The notes under the pieces were generated by a model that saw only the letters and a list, made by a program, of their open reading frames with translations, ran no database searches and was not told where the DNA came from. From the NCBI GenBank assembly GCA_963920705.1, contig OY987227.1:29121935-29185934 (forward strand): a stretch of DNA of 64,000 bases, read 5' to 3'. The translations under genes were made by a program, and so were the position numbers. The stretch is from Odiellus spinosus. Its lineage: Eukaryota; Arthropoda; Arachnida; Opiliones; Phalangiidae. This document shows positions 46,528 through 59,700 of the stretch, in pieces (position 1 is the first letter of the stretch; each line of letters begins with the position of its first letter).

Positions 46528-49500
46528 AACGAACTGGCTTCTTTAATCCCGCCGCGCAAACAGTACGGGAAAATCTCCTCGGTATAAAGTCACCCCAAAA
46601 ACAAAATGCCTTCCGACTCTTAAAAGCCGCGGAGTTTGGAGGAAGTAGACGAAACGGGGATCGAAGCTCGAGCCAGAAGCTTTAAGCCCCCAGAATTCGA
46701 GCGCGGGGGATGATGGGAATCGCTATTCCTAATACATTTCATTACGAACTGACACCGAGTAGCTACGAAAGGTTGCGGCTTTATACGTTATTCACTAAGA
46801 CGATAGCGAGAGACGCGATAGCTTCGTAGGCGCTGACGATTCAAAATGAAATAGAAGTTGGTGGTAAATACGAACTTAAACCGCTTTCTCGATATCTCGT
46901 TAGAAATAAATCTCACAGATAAAAAAAAGGTAACGCGGGCCTTTTTCTTTTTCCCTTCTAATATCGGTTGGAAAGGGAAGCCGGGATGAGAAGTCATTCT
47001 ATAAGGGAAGGGGATTAAGATATCCAACCGTATAAGATTATAGTATCGATAGTATTCGTCGTAATTCGTCGGATAATGTTCAAAAAAAAAAAAAAAAATC
47101 GTGGCCATCACAAATTGGGTTGATTTTTTCCCACCTTGAAATCGGCTATTCTGAAGCCGCTGGATTAGCCTTAACTATATTTTACACAATTCCTAGCCCC
47201 CCCCCCCTCATATACATGTATAGCCGCGCGCCAAACCAAAAAATTGCCCAAACCGAATGAAAAGCGAAAACGTGTTAGAGTGGGTGGCTTGGAAACGTAT
47301 AGGGTCATACGGAAGATTGTTCTACATAAACCAATAGCTAGACAATGTATATAAATTCGACATTTTTCAAATTCACGCGAGCGGTGAAATTGTTATATAT
47401 TCGTGTTTAAGAGAAAACTTGAAAAGGGACTATTTTTTTCTTTATAAGGTTTAACGTTACGTATATCTCCGCCTCGGATACGGACGTACTCCGTCAACTA
47501 AATAGGCGAAACAGCCAAGTATATCTATAGTTCTAGACTATATTAAGGCCAATGTCTGGCGCTAGCCGGTACGCGTCGACAACCAGAAGGAGGAGGAGGA
47601 GGAGTAGTACAAGAACATTCCCGGGAGCTAGGCATAGGTACAAATATAGTGGTCGTATATTAGAGGCGAGCGCCTGGTTTAAATCGCTCCTTCGTGGAAA
47701 GGTACAAGCTTTACTCGAATAAGACAGTGTGAAATAAATCCGCCCATACACGCCGCGAAAGCTGGAAATTCCAACGACACGGATCTCTTTCACGCTCGTT
47801 CGTTTAATATTACATTCGCAAATATAAATTTGAGAGCGAGGCGCTGTTGGGAAATAAGTCACTTTTCTTAAACCGCGGACGTATACGGGTTGTATCGCGC
47901 GAAAGAAATCGGTGGGGTCAGTAACCGCAAAAAAAAAAAAAAAAAGGGCTAGAATCCTTGGCAGATGGAAAATTTAAATAGATTTGGATAATTTTGCCCT
48001 GGTCGCCCGGTCTAAACAATTTTGCTTTTTCACTCTGACTCGTCTTAGTGTTTGAATCGTTAGAGCTGACGAATCTGGCCAGGTTTCGTTATCTTTATCT
48101 ATTATAGGATAGGCTCTAAAAGAACAGATACGAACGCAAATACTGAGCGAGAAACCAGAGCAAATTCATAAAAGCAAACGCCAAAAAAAAGGAGTTGGCC
48201 AAAATACTATACTGAAGCGGATCGCGCGGCCTCGAGCGCTGTGGATGCGGAAGAATGGCAGAGCGCTTCCGCGGATACCTCTTAAATAAGAGTTAATTTA
48301 GTATAAAGAGCGTATACGGGGGTGGGTGCGCTGGGTGGGGGTGGGCGAGAGCTGGCGTTCGTTTAATTACTGGTAATCTTCTTTAGGTAGCTATACGAAG
48401 AATTCTTTATTTCCCCGTTCCCGATATAGAGCCGACTTTTCCATCTCTCGAAATAATAAGAAAGTAACGTAATCTTTGGCGCGCATTCCCCCCCCTCCCC
48501 GAGCCCCCCCCCCTCTTAAACACGACATCATATCTTAAAGGTGGAGCGGGAGACGAAAGAACGCGGAGCTACGGGAATAAATTCGGGAGTTCCTTTTCTA
48601 AGAAGAAGTAGGCATAGTACTAGAAGAAAGGGGGAAGAGAAGCTACGACTAATTAAGCGATTTTCGCCAGAAATGAGAAACAAGAATGAGAGGAAAAAAA
48701 CACAAGACACGGGAGGAAAAATGGGCGAAGGATTTGTCGTCGGAATCGCCGAGTAGAAAGATTAAAAGACGCGGCGGAGAAATCATTCTTTCGCGTTTAC
48801 GACAAAAATACAATATTATTTCCACTTCCCACTCTTCTCCCCCCCCCCCTCCTCCCGCGAGCTACAAATATAGCTAGGACTAGTTCCCAACCCCGAGGAA
48901 GTAATAACTCGCCTTAAGACGCCTGTGGGGAAAAATCCTTTGTTCTACGTTCTATTCAACAGTTCATTCGACTGACTTTGCTTAAGGAACGAGCGCCCTT
49001 TAAAACGTACCAATATATACATTCGAGGTATCAGGATCGTCTCCAGTTAATTCCCTTTTCCCCCAAACATCCGAACGTTATCTTCTCGAAGTTGAATGAA
49101 TCGTATTAAAGCGTATAGGAATTGCTTTCTCGTAGCGCGTTACAACTCGGGGAAGGATTTATTTTCTTCAGTTAAAGGGATAATGAAGTCGCGGAAATTA
49201 GGAATCGTGTTCAATTATTGGGTCAATTTAAATTTAAAGAAATCGTCCGACGTTTCAAGTCGAGGTGGACTCCGAGCATCGACCTCTGGCTAACCAACTG
49301 CGAGCGAGGTTCGAGTTATCGAGCCTACCCCGTGTTGATCGTCATCTTTTTGAATTTCTCGATTACGATATATCGGATATTATAATTCGTTAACCCTAGT
49401 TCTTGAAATCTAAATTATTTACGTCATCAGATTGAAATTAAATAATTGATTAAATTTAAAAATGACAGTTCAAATTATTTTATAATTATTAAGATAATTT

Positions 49501-52500
49501 TTTAAAACCTTTAATTGGCTAATATTGTTTTTAAAACGTGGCTATAGGGTAGTAATTCTTAAAGGAATCTGTCGCTTCGCTATCGTCTAATTCGTTTCGC
49601 CGCGCGATTATAAAAGATAAGAAAAAGGGGTGGATGGGATACGGGTTTAACTTTAGATAATAATAATAGAAAGAGTCCGATTAAACCGACTGGAAAAGAG
49701 GCTTCTTCGCGCGGCGAACGATACAAGAAGAGGTTTCGCGATTCCAAAGACGCGATGATACGCGCGGTACGCGAGGAAGACCAGTTCTTATCAAAAAACC
49801 TGTTGCTATTTTTAAGACTCGTTAATCTTTTCCAGCCGAGCTACGGACGAACGCGAGCCGAGAAAAAAAGGACGAAGCTCGCGTGTCATTAGCGAAAAAT
49901 AGAAAAATTTACCATCTTGGTACGCTTGAAAATCTCATTGAATAAACTCTCGTCCAAAAATGACTTTCAAACTATTCTAAGATTGAAAATTCCTTCTTCT
50001 TTCGAGATTCTTGTCGTAATAAGTCGCCCCTCTTTCGCCACTCGAAGAATTCGCGAAGGGAAAATGAAAGAAAGCCCCCATTCGCGCCATTTATCTCTTC
50101 TCGCCTACTTTTAGTCCCTATTAGATAAGTAACGGCTCGAGCGAGAAAGGTAAAAGGAAATGACGTCATTTCTTAGACCGGACTCAAACTATTCGACTCG
50201 AGTATTTTAAAGACTAAATAGTTGAAAAGTTGGGTAGCCAAGTTGTTAGAAGTAATAGGCTTAAAAAGGATTGACTAGACGCGAGACGAGCTAAGCCTCG
50301 GTCAAAGGGTTTCCCCAATTTAAACTATACTTTTAACGAAGCCCGCCTTTACTTTCACACCCGATACGCGCTAGGGAAGCCAACTGAAGGGACGAGGAGA
50401 ATCTTTAACGACGGTGAAGGAAACCCCTTTTAAAATGGAGCTCGGAGAATTTCCGGGAGCCCCCAATCCTCATCCCCATCTCTACGCGATTCAAGATGCG
50501 TAAAAATGCAGCCTTAACTTTTGGGGAAGTTCGCGCCACCGAATGCGAGGATCAGGGAGAGATGATCGCGCATTCCATTGAAGTGCTGAAATATCGGCGA
50601 TATCATTAAAGCGAAACTTAATCCAACGAATCAATCCGTCAATCAAGGCCCCTATCCATTTATATCTTACGCGTAAAAATTAATTAAAACCACCGAGGAT
50701 TCGATTACGAACGAATTTGGCAAGTTTCCCTTTCCAAAAAGCGAAATTCAAAGATTTAAAAAAGATTTTGGGGAATCGAATTTATATCTTGTTCCGCCAT
50801 TCTACTCGAAACAACTCTGACGAATAGAAATCTTACTTCGCGACTTCAATTTTCACATTTTTCCAAATTCTTTACCAAATTTTTCAGCGTTTTAATTAAC
50901 GAGAAGTTAAAAGGCCTAGGATTTCTTCCGCGTGTTTCGCCGGAAGTGGACTCGCCTTCCTCGCTTCCCCTTTGGTTGGCGAGGCGAGAGAAAGCTAGGA
51001 GGGCGAGTTGGTTTCTAGGGTGACAGGCGGAAGTAAGAACTAGGCCTTTAAGAATTCTAAATATTTCATTTTTTTTTTGATACCTAATTATGGTCGAGTA
51101 ATATAATAATAATTAGCAAATTTTGCGGGTAATAATTTGGAACACGATACAAATTGTATTTTAGACTATAGCGGCGTCCGATTAAAGTGGAAAAACGGAA
51201 TATTTGGGATTCCATTTCGTTAAAATTGAACATGATCGCCGAAGAATAGTTTAAAGAAATTGTTGGCGCGTGTAAAGACTAAAGAACGGCAAAAACTTAA
51301 GAATGAAAGTGTCGGTTAATTAGGTAAAGCCATCCTAACAACACACTCGCCCACCCCCACCCCCGCCTTCCGTCTTTTCACAAATCCAAATTCCGCGGCT
51401 CGTATACGCGAGGCTAGTATAGACTTCTATCCAACAGCAAATTATCTTCTTCCTTTTTTCCTACACAGCGCGATTCCACGCAGTCTCCCAGAGTCCCTAA
51501 CTTCCGCTTCCGAAATTCCACCCCTTCCTCCCCACCTCCGTCAAGTGGTCCCCTCGATGGCTCGACGTTGTTTCGGGTCACTTGAGGGGGAGAAAGTAGG
51601 GAGAGTTTTAAAACAATGAAACTGCTTTTATGTCTACGAGATTTTATATAGAGTATTCATCCGCCTAGTTTTTCTTTCATCGCCAGGGATAAGGAGGGGG
51701 GGGGGAGGGACTCGGAAAGCCAGCGGGGATGGAACGGGATCTGATTTTTAGTTGAGCCGATTATAATAAAGATCTTAAAGAATGAAAAAAATGTTAAAAG
51801 TCTAATTTTCCCCTCATTACCCGCTCTTCCCGGACTAGGGGTTTTATTTTTTAGCGAATGATTAATTAAGGCATCATCGAGGGGCATTATATCTAGCGTA
51901 GTACGAGTCGTATCGCGTTAGTATAAGTACGCTAGCTTAATATTTGGTTGAATTAACTAAATCTCTTATAAACTTATACGATCAAAGAATAAAATTTTGG
52001 AAGTGTTTCAACTTCTTAATAGTTTCGTAAGAAATTAGATTAGTACGCGCTTCCTAATATCCTAATACTTTTGCTCAAAATAAATAAATATGAACTAAAC
52101 GGAATTAGCGATTAACTCGGGCAAAAAAGAAAAGATAGAAAACGGAGTGGGATAAGGTTCGAAAGAAAAAAAGCGGAAACTGAAATGGTCGCCTTGGAAA
52201 GGAGCATTTTTCCCATAGAGAACCGGTTTCTCGGAGTCAAATTTCTTCCGTATAACGAGAGTGAATAAAAGTATAGATATTTGGGCGATACGAGGAGCCG
52301 CGGCTACCAGTTCGGAGTAGAATGAACAAATGGTAGCGCATCCATCAAACCTCGATGACGCCAAACTCGCGCTATAGCTAAAGGGATACGCGACGAAGCC
52401 GACAAAAGAAAGGAAAATTCAACGCGGACTATAGAGCATCTTTGGGAAAAAAAAAAATAGGAAACCATATTTGGAGACAGATATAGCGTACGAAGCCAAA

Positions 52501-53860
52501 AATGACGGAATTTCCAAAATAATAATGATTAACGAATTCAATTTTCGTTTTTAGAGTTCGTGACAGACCCTCGCTTTAAAAAACGATTGCCTCACTGAGA
52601 ATAAGCAAATTGAAACCGCGTTACGAATGATGATGGGACCGTAACGGCGAACGCTAACGAATTCACTGAATAGAAAGGGAACTCGAAAATATAATATATA
52701 CGCGAGACAATAAATTCGCGTTTAAAATCGGTTTTTCGTAATCATTTTGCGGGGTACAAATTAAAAATAAACTACGCCACCCTGGAAGAAACGGAACTAG
52801 AATCTTCCAAAGAGAGTAAAATATGAAAACGTATAGTTGACTAATTGACGTTATATTCTAGCGACTTTCGAGATCGAGAAGAATTGTAAAGAATGGAGAA
52901 GAAAATGGCGCCGGAATGAAAGATGGAACGGCCAAGAGATTAAATATGTCAGGGTTCCCAAATGTCATTCCGAGAATCCGACGCCCACCCTCCTATCAGC
53001 CCACCCATCCTGCCCCCCCTCCCCGCGTCCTATAATACGCGCTCGAAAGAGAGGAGGGAGGAGGGTGAAGAAGCGGGGGTTATAGGCCCAACCAAGCTCC
53101 CGTCGAAGAAAACTTCAATCGGAACAAGTTTCTACTCTAAGATTTAACCGCGCCACCAGAAGCTATAAGTATAGCATCCATACCCCTCGGGCCGCCTTCG
53201 CCTTCGGAATTAGTTCCGGGTAGAAAAGAGTACGGGAAGTGGAGATGACTTTAAGCGGGCCAAGATCTCTTCGGGCTTCGCGCCACGTATAAGAACAGCC
53301 AGTATCTATATCCACCCGAACGAAAACGAACGAAACGGAAGCTACCACCGGAGGATTTAGGGGCTCTTTATTCGCCCGTTTTTTCTCTTCCTTACTTAAG
53401 GAGCTATTATTATTTCTATTACAGTAAACGAACGAACCGAGTACCGAGAGAATAAACGAATAGAGCGGAAGTCGACGAAGAGACGAACGATTCTTATAAC
53501 GTTACTCGTTGGCCTCATTCGGCCGAATTCCCCGGACCGCGGATTCTATCGGCCGTATAGTTTCTATTCGTTCGTAGGGAAAGATGAAGCGAATAGAGAG
53601 AAAGGCTAGAAAGGGGTGATTTCATAGTTTTGTATTTGGAGGCGGGCGGGCTTAATTCAAACGTCTTTATTCCTCGTACAAACTTTAGAAGACGAAGAAA
53701 GCGGAGAAGTTAGGGGCTGAGGGTGTAGTGTAGGGGTAAAAGGACCGCGGCCTTTAGGAGTCTTAGATTCGGCACTTACGTCAGATCAATAAGGGGATCT
53801 ATAAATGCGCGGAAGAAGATGCGCGCGCGGAAGAAGAAGACATCCCGCGGGAGCGAACAC

Positions 53861-53880
53861 GAGGAGGAGGAGGAGGAGGA
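53861..53880. repeat. GGA trinucleotide repeat
   Basis: GAGGAGGAGG repeated for 20 bp; a similar stretch lies at about 47588-47604. Confidence 0.9.
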
Positions 53881-54469
53881 AGATTCTTTTCTTGGCCCGA
53901 AGGGGATCCGTAGCTTGATTATAAATTAAAAAGACCCCCCTCTCCTCTCCTCTCTCCGGTATATATATTAATGAAGGCTGCTTTTATGAAGTTTTAAAAA
54001 GGAAAGAAAGCGAACGAGTGTAAAGGTAGAAGGTCACGGGGCGCGCTTTAATATTTCAATCACTATTCAGGAGATGGAATGGACGCGTCAATCGACAAAT
54101 ACTTTACAAAGTATCGTTTTACTCGCGAAACTAGTTTCAAGCCCAAAGTATTTATACGAGGAATTAACGAATTAAATCGAATTCGAAAGAAATTCAGCGT
54201 TAAACTCGCGAAGGCCCGAGAATTTCAAACTATCTAGGGCCTTTGACTTTGAAACGTACAATACGACGCAATTTGGACACGTATTTAGAAGTAGAGGCTA
54301 TAGAAATACGGGAAGTGGGAAGGAAATTCAACTTTAAGAGTCCCATTTTTGCCATTGAGATAGCGTTAAATTTCTATACTTTCTAAGATTGGAATGAATG
54401 ATTATTTACTATTATAAGCCCGCGTGGTTTGTTATAATTTCAACTTTCGCTTATTTTTAATTCCGTAGA

Positions 54470-54690
54470 ATGGTTGCTATAATAAAGGAAAGGGGAGCTC
54501 GCTTAGAGCGTGTTGCCGTCGACGTCATCAGCTACGTCATAGCTCCTAAAGCTCGTAGCGCTCGCGAGCGCCGAGCATTTCTTAAGCCTATTTAGTTCTA
54601 TATCCGTGTCCGCTCTCAAGGTCGTGTGACCCCTAGGGTTTTATGAAAACGGAAATAACTGTATAACCACGTAACACCGTACGCGCTTTC
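54470..54690 (-). repeat. Dispersed repeat, copy B (inverted)
   Basis: The inverted partner of the repeat at 25853. On the minus strand it shares GTTATAC, CAGTTATTT, CGTTTTC, TAGGGGTCA, CGACCTT and the perfect 36-bp core, but has about 75 extra bases before the core. Two copies 28 kb apart suggest a family with more members outside the window. Confidence 0.7.
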
Positions 54691-54997
54691 GTGACGTATT
54701 TCGAAAGAGTTCTTTCATAAGATCAACTATTATCTAAAATGAATCGGCTTCTCCCTAAAGTCAAAATCGATCGAAGAGCTACTCATTATCGTAATTGATT
54801 CCCGGTTAAACGATTAATCGAATCGATTAATCTTAAATTAATCGATATTAAATTTATTCTCGAGGAATGGATAATAATTATGGAAAGATATAAATAACGA
54901 TTAAATATTAATCGCTCGCCGCGAGAACGACTTGCCAGATTAATGATAAAACCTGCAGAAATTACATTAAAACGCTATTCGAGAAAGCGTCCAAATA

Positions 54998-55385
54998 CAG
55001 GGTGTGTTCCAAAATCATGGTAGGACCGAGCTACAGTGGCTTCTATGGGTCATTCTAAGACCAAAATGTTCTACGACGTTTCGCCATTTAGGAGAACACT
55101 GAAATGAATCGTGTATGGATGACCCCTTAACGTACATTAATAAACTCAATGATAAAATACGCTTAATTATTTAGCTGGTTTTTTAAAAGCACGCGTTTGA
55201 TAAAAAATATTTTATCATTAATTAATTAATTAATGTACGTTAAGGGGTCATCCATACACGATTCATTTCAGTAACTCCTAAATGACGCCCCGTACGACAA
55301 AACGTCGTAGAAAATATTCGTCTTAAAATGAGCGATAGAAGCTGCACTGGCGCTCGGTCCTACCACCATTTTCGAACACACCCTG
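54998..55385. mobile_element. Full-length hairpin MITE, 388 bp
   Basis: The ends CAGGGTGTGTTC and GAACACACCCTG are inverted copies, and the complementarity continues through most of the element as two arms of about 180 bp. The inner part is best conserved (GTGTATGGATGACCCCTTAA and the following ACGTACATTAAT on one side, inverted on the other). Arms have diverged by scattered substitutions. TA precedes the left end, but TC follows the right end, so a TA duplication, if it existed, has mutated. No coding capacity. CAGGGTG ends are common in mariner-derived MITEs, which is an inference about family. Confidence 0.85.
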
Positions 55386-55709
55386 TCTATTAAAAGCGTC
55401 CATGACCGCGTGACGTACATTCTATTTGTCGTATTACAAGTTCGCTCAAATTCAAATTGGGGTTCACGCGGGCAGGCGGGGCCGCGATCGAAATTAGGGT
55501 CTCGCTAATACTAATAGGTATTAGGCTGAGGGAAAGGCAATTTTCCTAATGCTAGTCTTATAACGTATTTAATTATGGCGGCCGGCGGTCTATCATCCGG
55601 ATATACAGCGCCACCCGTTTTACGTCAATAAACCCGCGGAGCCGCGCGCGTTCGATATATATATCCTAGAAATCGAATGGCGTCTTTAATAGATTCCCGA
55701 TTGTTCAGC

Positions 55710-55740
55710 CGCAAATATTGTTGAACAACCAATATTTGCG
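55710..55740. other. Long hairpin with one-base bulge
   Basis: CGCAAATATTG...CAATATTTGCG with GTTG-AA-CAAC continuing the pairing in the centre, so nearly all 31 bases pair. It could be a small inverted repeat or the core of a very short fold-back element. Confidence 0.75.
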
Positions 55741-56545
55741 CGAACAAAAGTCATTGAAGGGGTCTCGTTGATTTTCATTCTTTTTCCGTTAACAAACGAA
55801 CCACCCGACAAGTCACCTCGTTAGCGACAATACCCCAAAAGCGACCACCGAGGGATTGAAGCATTTCGCCTTAAGCTATTTACTTTCTATTAAACCATTT
55901 GCCGCGGTTCACCGCGACGAAACGCGAACCGATTAACGTCGGATCTCTTTGAAATTACGTACGAACGATTAACGCGCCGAGTCATTCGAAACGCGTACGT
56001 CAAACTCTAGCTTCTAATTTCTACGCTTCATCGCGCCCTCTAACAAACGGAATATCCCGAATCTTTATAAGAATACAGAATTTTCCAAGTAGAGCATAAA
56101 ATGAAACTAACTCGAATAAAAAGTTGGATTTTTGGCCAACAAAATCCTGATTGAAAACGGGGCTTAACTTCAGCTCGGAATGGTATCAAGTGGAGAGAGG
56201 CGTACGTAGAAGTTCTCGAGTAATAAAATTGGAGCTGGCGTTCGCGGGTGAGTAATTCGGAAGCTAAAGGTATTTACCATCTTCAACGGTTCATTTTTCA
56301 AACTCAACATTCAAAGAGGGGATTCGTAATGACACGCTTTTAATTCCCGCCAATATACAAGAAAGAAAAAAAATCGGTACGAGGAAGAAAAAAACCCAGA
56401 AGAAAAACAAAGTAATTTTGGACTTATTTTCGGAATTATATACCTAGAAGAGGGGTGCCGCCAAGAGTCATTTATAACCAACACCCCCCCCCCCCTTCAA
56501 ACCCCTCAAACCCCCCGATCGGGCATCCTTCTGTCTTTTGCAAAG

Positions 56546-56718
56546 TGACGAGCGAGATGGGAAATTCGAGGGGAGAGATAAAGATACGCCACTCGGAGCA
56601 AACCGACCACGGGAACTCGGGAGATATGCCTATAATAAGAAACACCGGGGATCTGATACCGCGTCAAAGCGTACCATCGACCACGCAACTCCCTTTTCTT
56701 AGTCTAAAGTTCAATTGA
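56546..56718 (+). CDS. Possible terminal exon, unrecognised
   Basis: CTTCTGTCTTTTGCAAAG is followed by a frame open to a TGA at about 56718, including IKIRHSEQTDHGNSGDMPII. The minus strand is also open through most of this interval. No domain is recognised, and I see no donor or partner exon. Confidence 0.15.
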
Positions 56719-59700
56719 TAAACAATACGGATGTAAAAGAAGCTCGAGAGCGACTATACGCGAAGACGAGGAGGACGCGGATCGCGCAAAAATATCCAGT
56801 CGGTTAATTGAACGAAGGGTAACGTCTACGTTTTCCCTCTCTAGTCGTTTTCTCTCCTTCCCCTAATATCGCTTCGTTACCTATTGTTTCGCGAAGGGTT
56901 CGAATCAAGCCGAGATTTCATCGCGAATAAAACTACGCTCCCCTTCGATCTTCGTAAAGATATATTATAGAAGTAAATGGAAGTTGAAGCTCGTACGCGG
57001 TGAAACTTTAAACTCGTATCGTACTTAGAAAGGGTCTTTAATACGCGGTTATCCCGGGAACATCGGCTCCTTTCTAAGGTTGCGACTGACGGAAAAGCCG
57101 CGGGGATGACGAGATACCGAAGGAGGGAGAAAAAAGAAGGAAGGTTGGCTCGATCGTCTCTCTCTCTCACCTTAAATTGACAAACGTTTTTGCGGACATT
57201 TTTGGACGGGCATCCTAATTGCGCCGGCGACGGAAGGGAAACTTACACTCTGGAAGAACCGAGCGACCTCCCCATCAAGCCGACATTCACCCTACTCAAA
57301 ATCGAAATAGAGCGGTTCTATAGCCACGGAGAGCGAGCGGGGGCAAAAAAGAAGGACTCGGGGATTGAGGATCGCTCCTGGAGCAGAGAAAGTCAAATAA
57401 CGGATCATCTTTGACGAATGATAGAAAAGAGAAAATTTAGCTTCCGAGGGACACGTATAGTCGTATACTAGAAGAAGCATTTCTCAAAAACGTCCAAAAA
57501 CCTATTACCGCGCTTTTAAAAATACTTTCTCCAAACGAGAAATGATTGAAAGTAAACGAAAAGATAGAAATTGCCGAAGATAACGGATAACCGTCGTGAC
57601 AATTTCGCGAGAACTATTTCGAACCAAACTGGAGCCGACTAAAAACGCTGACTAAATCGTAAACCGAGCGAAGGAAATATTCTTCAGGCCGCGAAGAAGA
57701 CCTTTCAAGGTCGAAGCTTTCTAGCGCCAATAATTGGAAATTATCAAAATATAACTACGATGGGATCTAAATCTAGAAAATTCAAAAAATGTAAAAAGTT
57801 TTTAAGGAATATTTGATTAAACTACTTCGGGGGGGGGGGGGGCTTGGGGGAGGGGGAAGAGCCGATACAAAGAGCGGGCCGCTACAAAATGGCTTAACTA
57901 TAATAGTCGAACTGGAGTACATTCGCGGTTCGACATTAATCGTTACTCGCGGCTAATAGCATCTCCAGGAAGGAGTGTTTACGTTTATTGGCGGAGCGAT
58001 ATCGCCTCACCCCCCCCCGCCCTTTATATATCTTAAACAAAGTATATCGGAGCGTGGTATTTATTGATGGCAACCACGCAGTCACTTTTAAAGATCCGCT
58101 CTCGGGGAATACGAGGAAGAGGATGGAAAGTTAGCCCGAATCGTCTAATTAATTAGAATTAGCGAAGTCGCCCCGTGATTTTCCGCTCAATAAAGCGCCG
58201 AATAAACGCGCCTGTCTAATATCTAGCGAGGGCGAGACCATCTCTCGGCCTTCTTAAATTCTAGGCTTCGCTAATAAGTTAAAACGGGGGAAGGGGGGGC
58301 TAAGTATAGGAGGGGATGAAGGACGTCAGTAACTTAGCGCGAGGTCCTTGTAGCGGGAAAGGTCGAGATGGTGACGCCGGGCCAGCGAGCGGGCGTCAAG
58401 AAAGAGAATCTTAATTGGTGTTTCCATCAGGAAAAATGTTCTCTCGGGACCAAACCCCGAAACTCGCCCCCCCCCCTCCCCTCCCGCGCGCCAATTATTA
58501 CTGTACAGACTATATCCTGAGGAGCCCCCCCCCCTTCTCTCTCGCTAAGATCCTTCTATAGACGTTGCAAAGCGGTGGACAAGAGAGAGAAGCGAGGAAA
58601 GAGACAGTCCTCAACCAGAATTCTTTCCAGGACGAAATAACTTCTACCTTTTCGGTGTCACCTCTCTCTCAACTTTTCCTACGCGCTTATATATTGTTAA
58701 GTTCACTTTACGATTGTCAGTGGGGAAAAGGCTACGGCGGAGGGATACGCCTATACTATAATACCCGCGGAAATAAAGAAAACGGACTTGGAGAACCGCG
58801 GGTCAACTTCCTTAAAAATGAACAATTCTCCTTTTCACCCCAAAATATAGCTAGTACGCGAATTGAAATTGGATTTCGTGCGTTCTTATTTTCGGGACAT
58901 ACCTATCAAAATATTCGTATTTTTCATTCTAACTCGCAAAATAAGATGGATTCTAGATTTAGTTTTTGTTAATTTGCTCATTTCCACGATTCAAGATCGA
59001 ATAGATTATAACGCTATATAATTATAATTAACAAGAAGATATTTTTTTTTATACCCAAAGAACGAATGAATAACCAAATGAGTACGCAAAATTCCCCGGA
59101 CAATAATATTTATTTTTCCACCCAAAATTGTCATTCGTGGGAAGATCGCGCGTAATCTATAGACAGCGAAAAAAGAAAATAATAGGAATATAGGAAATTT
59201 ATCATCGATTTACGGGAACTTGAAGGAATATAAGAAAATTTATAAAAATTATAAAATATAGGGAATGCGGTTGCCTCGCTATAAAGTCCAACCCAACATC
59301 TTGGAAAGAAAAACTATTTTGCCGCGGTCATTTACACGTACGCGTTCAACGTCGAGCTAAAGCTTCCGCCGGACCGGCCAACTCGCGAGCTAAACCTCAT
59401 TAAGTATACGTTATTTTGGCGCGGCCGAGTATTCTTCGAGATGACGAAACGAAAAGGCTAAAGGGAACGAAACGTTTATAAAGTCATCAAAGGGGCAAAA
59501 CCCCCGAACACCGCGTTAGCCCCAATCCGCAGCCCAACCCCCCCCCCCTCGTCCCCCTTACGCGGCTCGCTACACCAACAAGATCCCAAAAGAGAAGCGG
59601 GGAAAAAAGATGAAAACAACGACGCAAAAAACAAACAAGGACAAAAAAAGGAAAGTGAAAGAAAAAATAAGGAATGGTTTTTAACGCGGTTTCTGTCGAG

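Larger units (their letters stand above)
45367..54469. other. Gene-poor stretch
   Basis: Several microsatellites, 17-bp A runs at 47082 and 47929, G-rich GGGTGGG clusters at about 48318-48352, C-rich clusters at 48488-48514 and 51345-51366, and the palindrome AAATGACGTCATTT at 50157-50170. Around 50525-50597 both strands show short open segments with splice-like borders; no domain is recognised. Confidence 0.55.

Noticed and set aside
57190..57414. Coding-looking 74-codon frame
   Set aside because: Codon choice looks plausible, but there is no ATG, acceptor, donor or recognisable domain.
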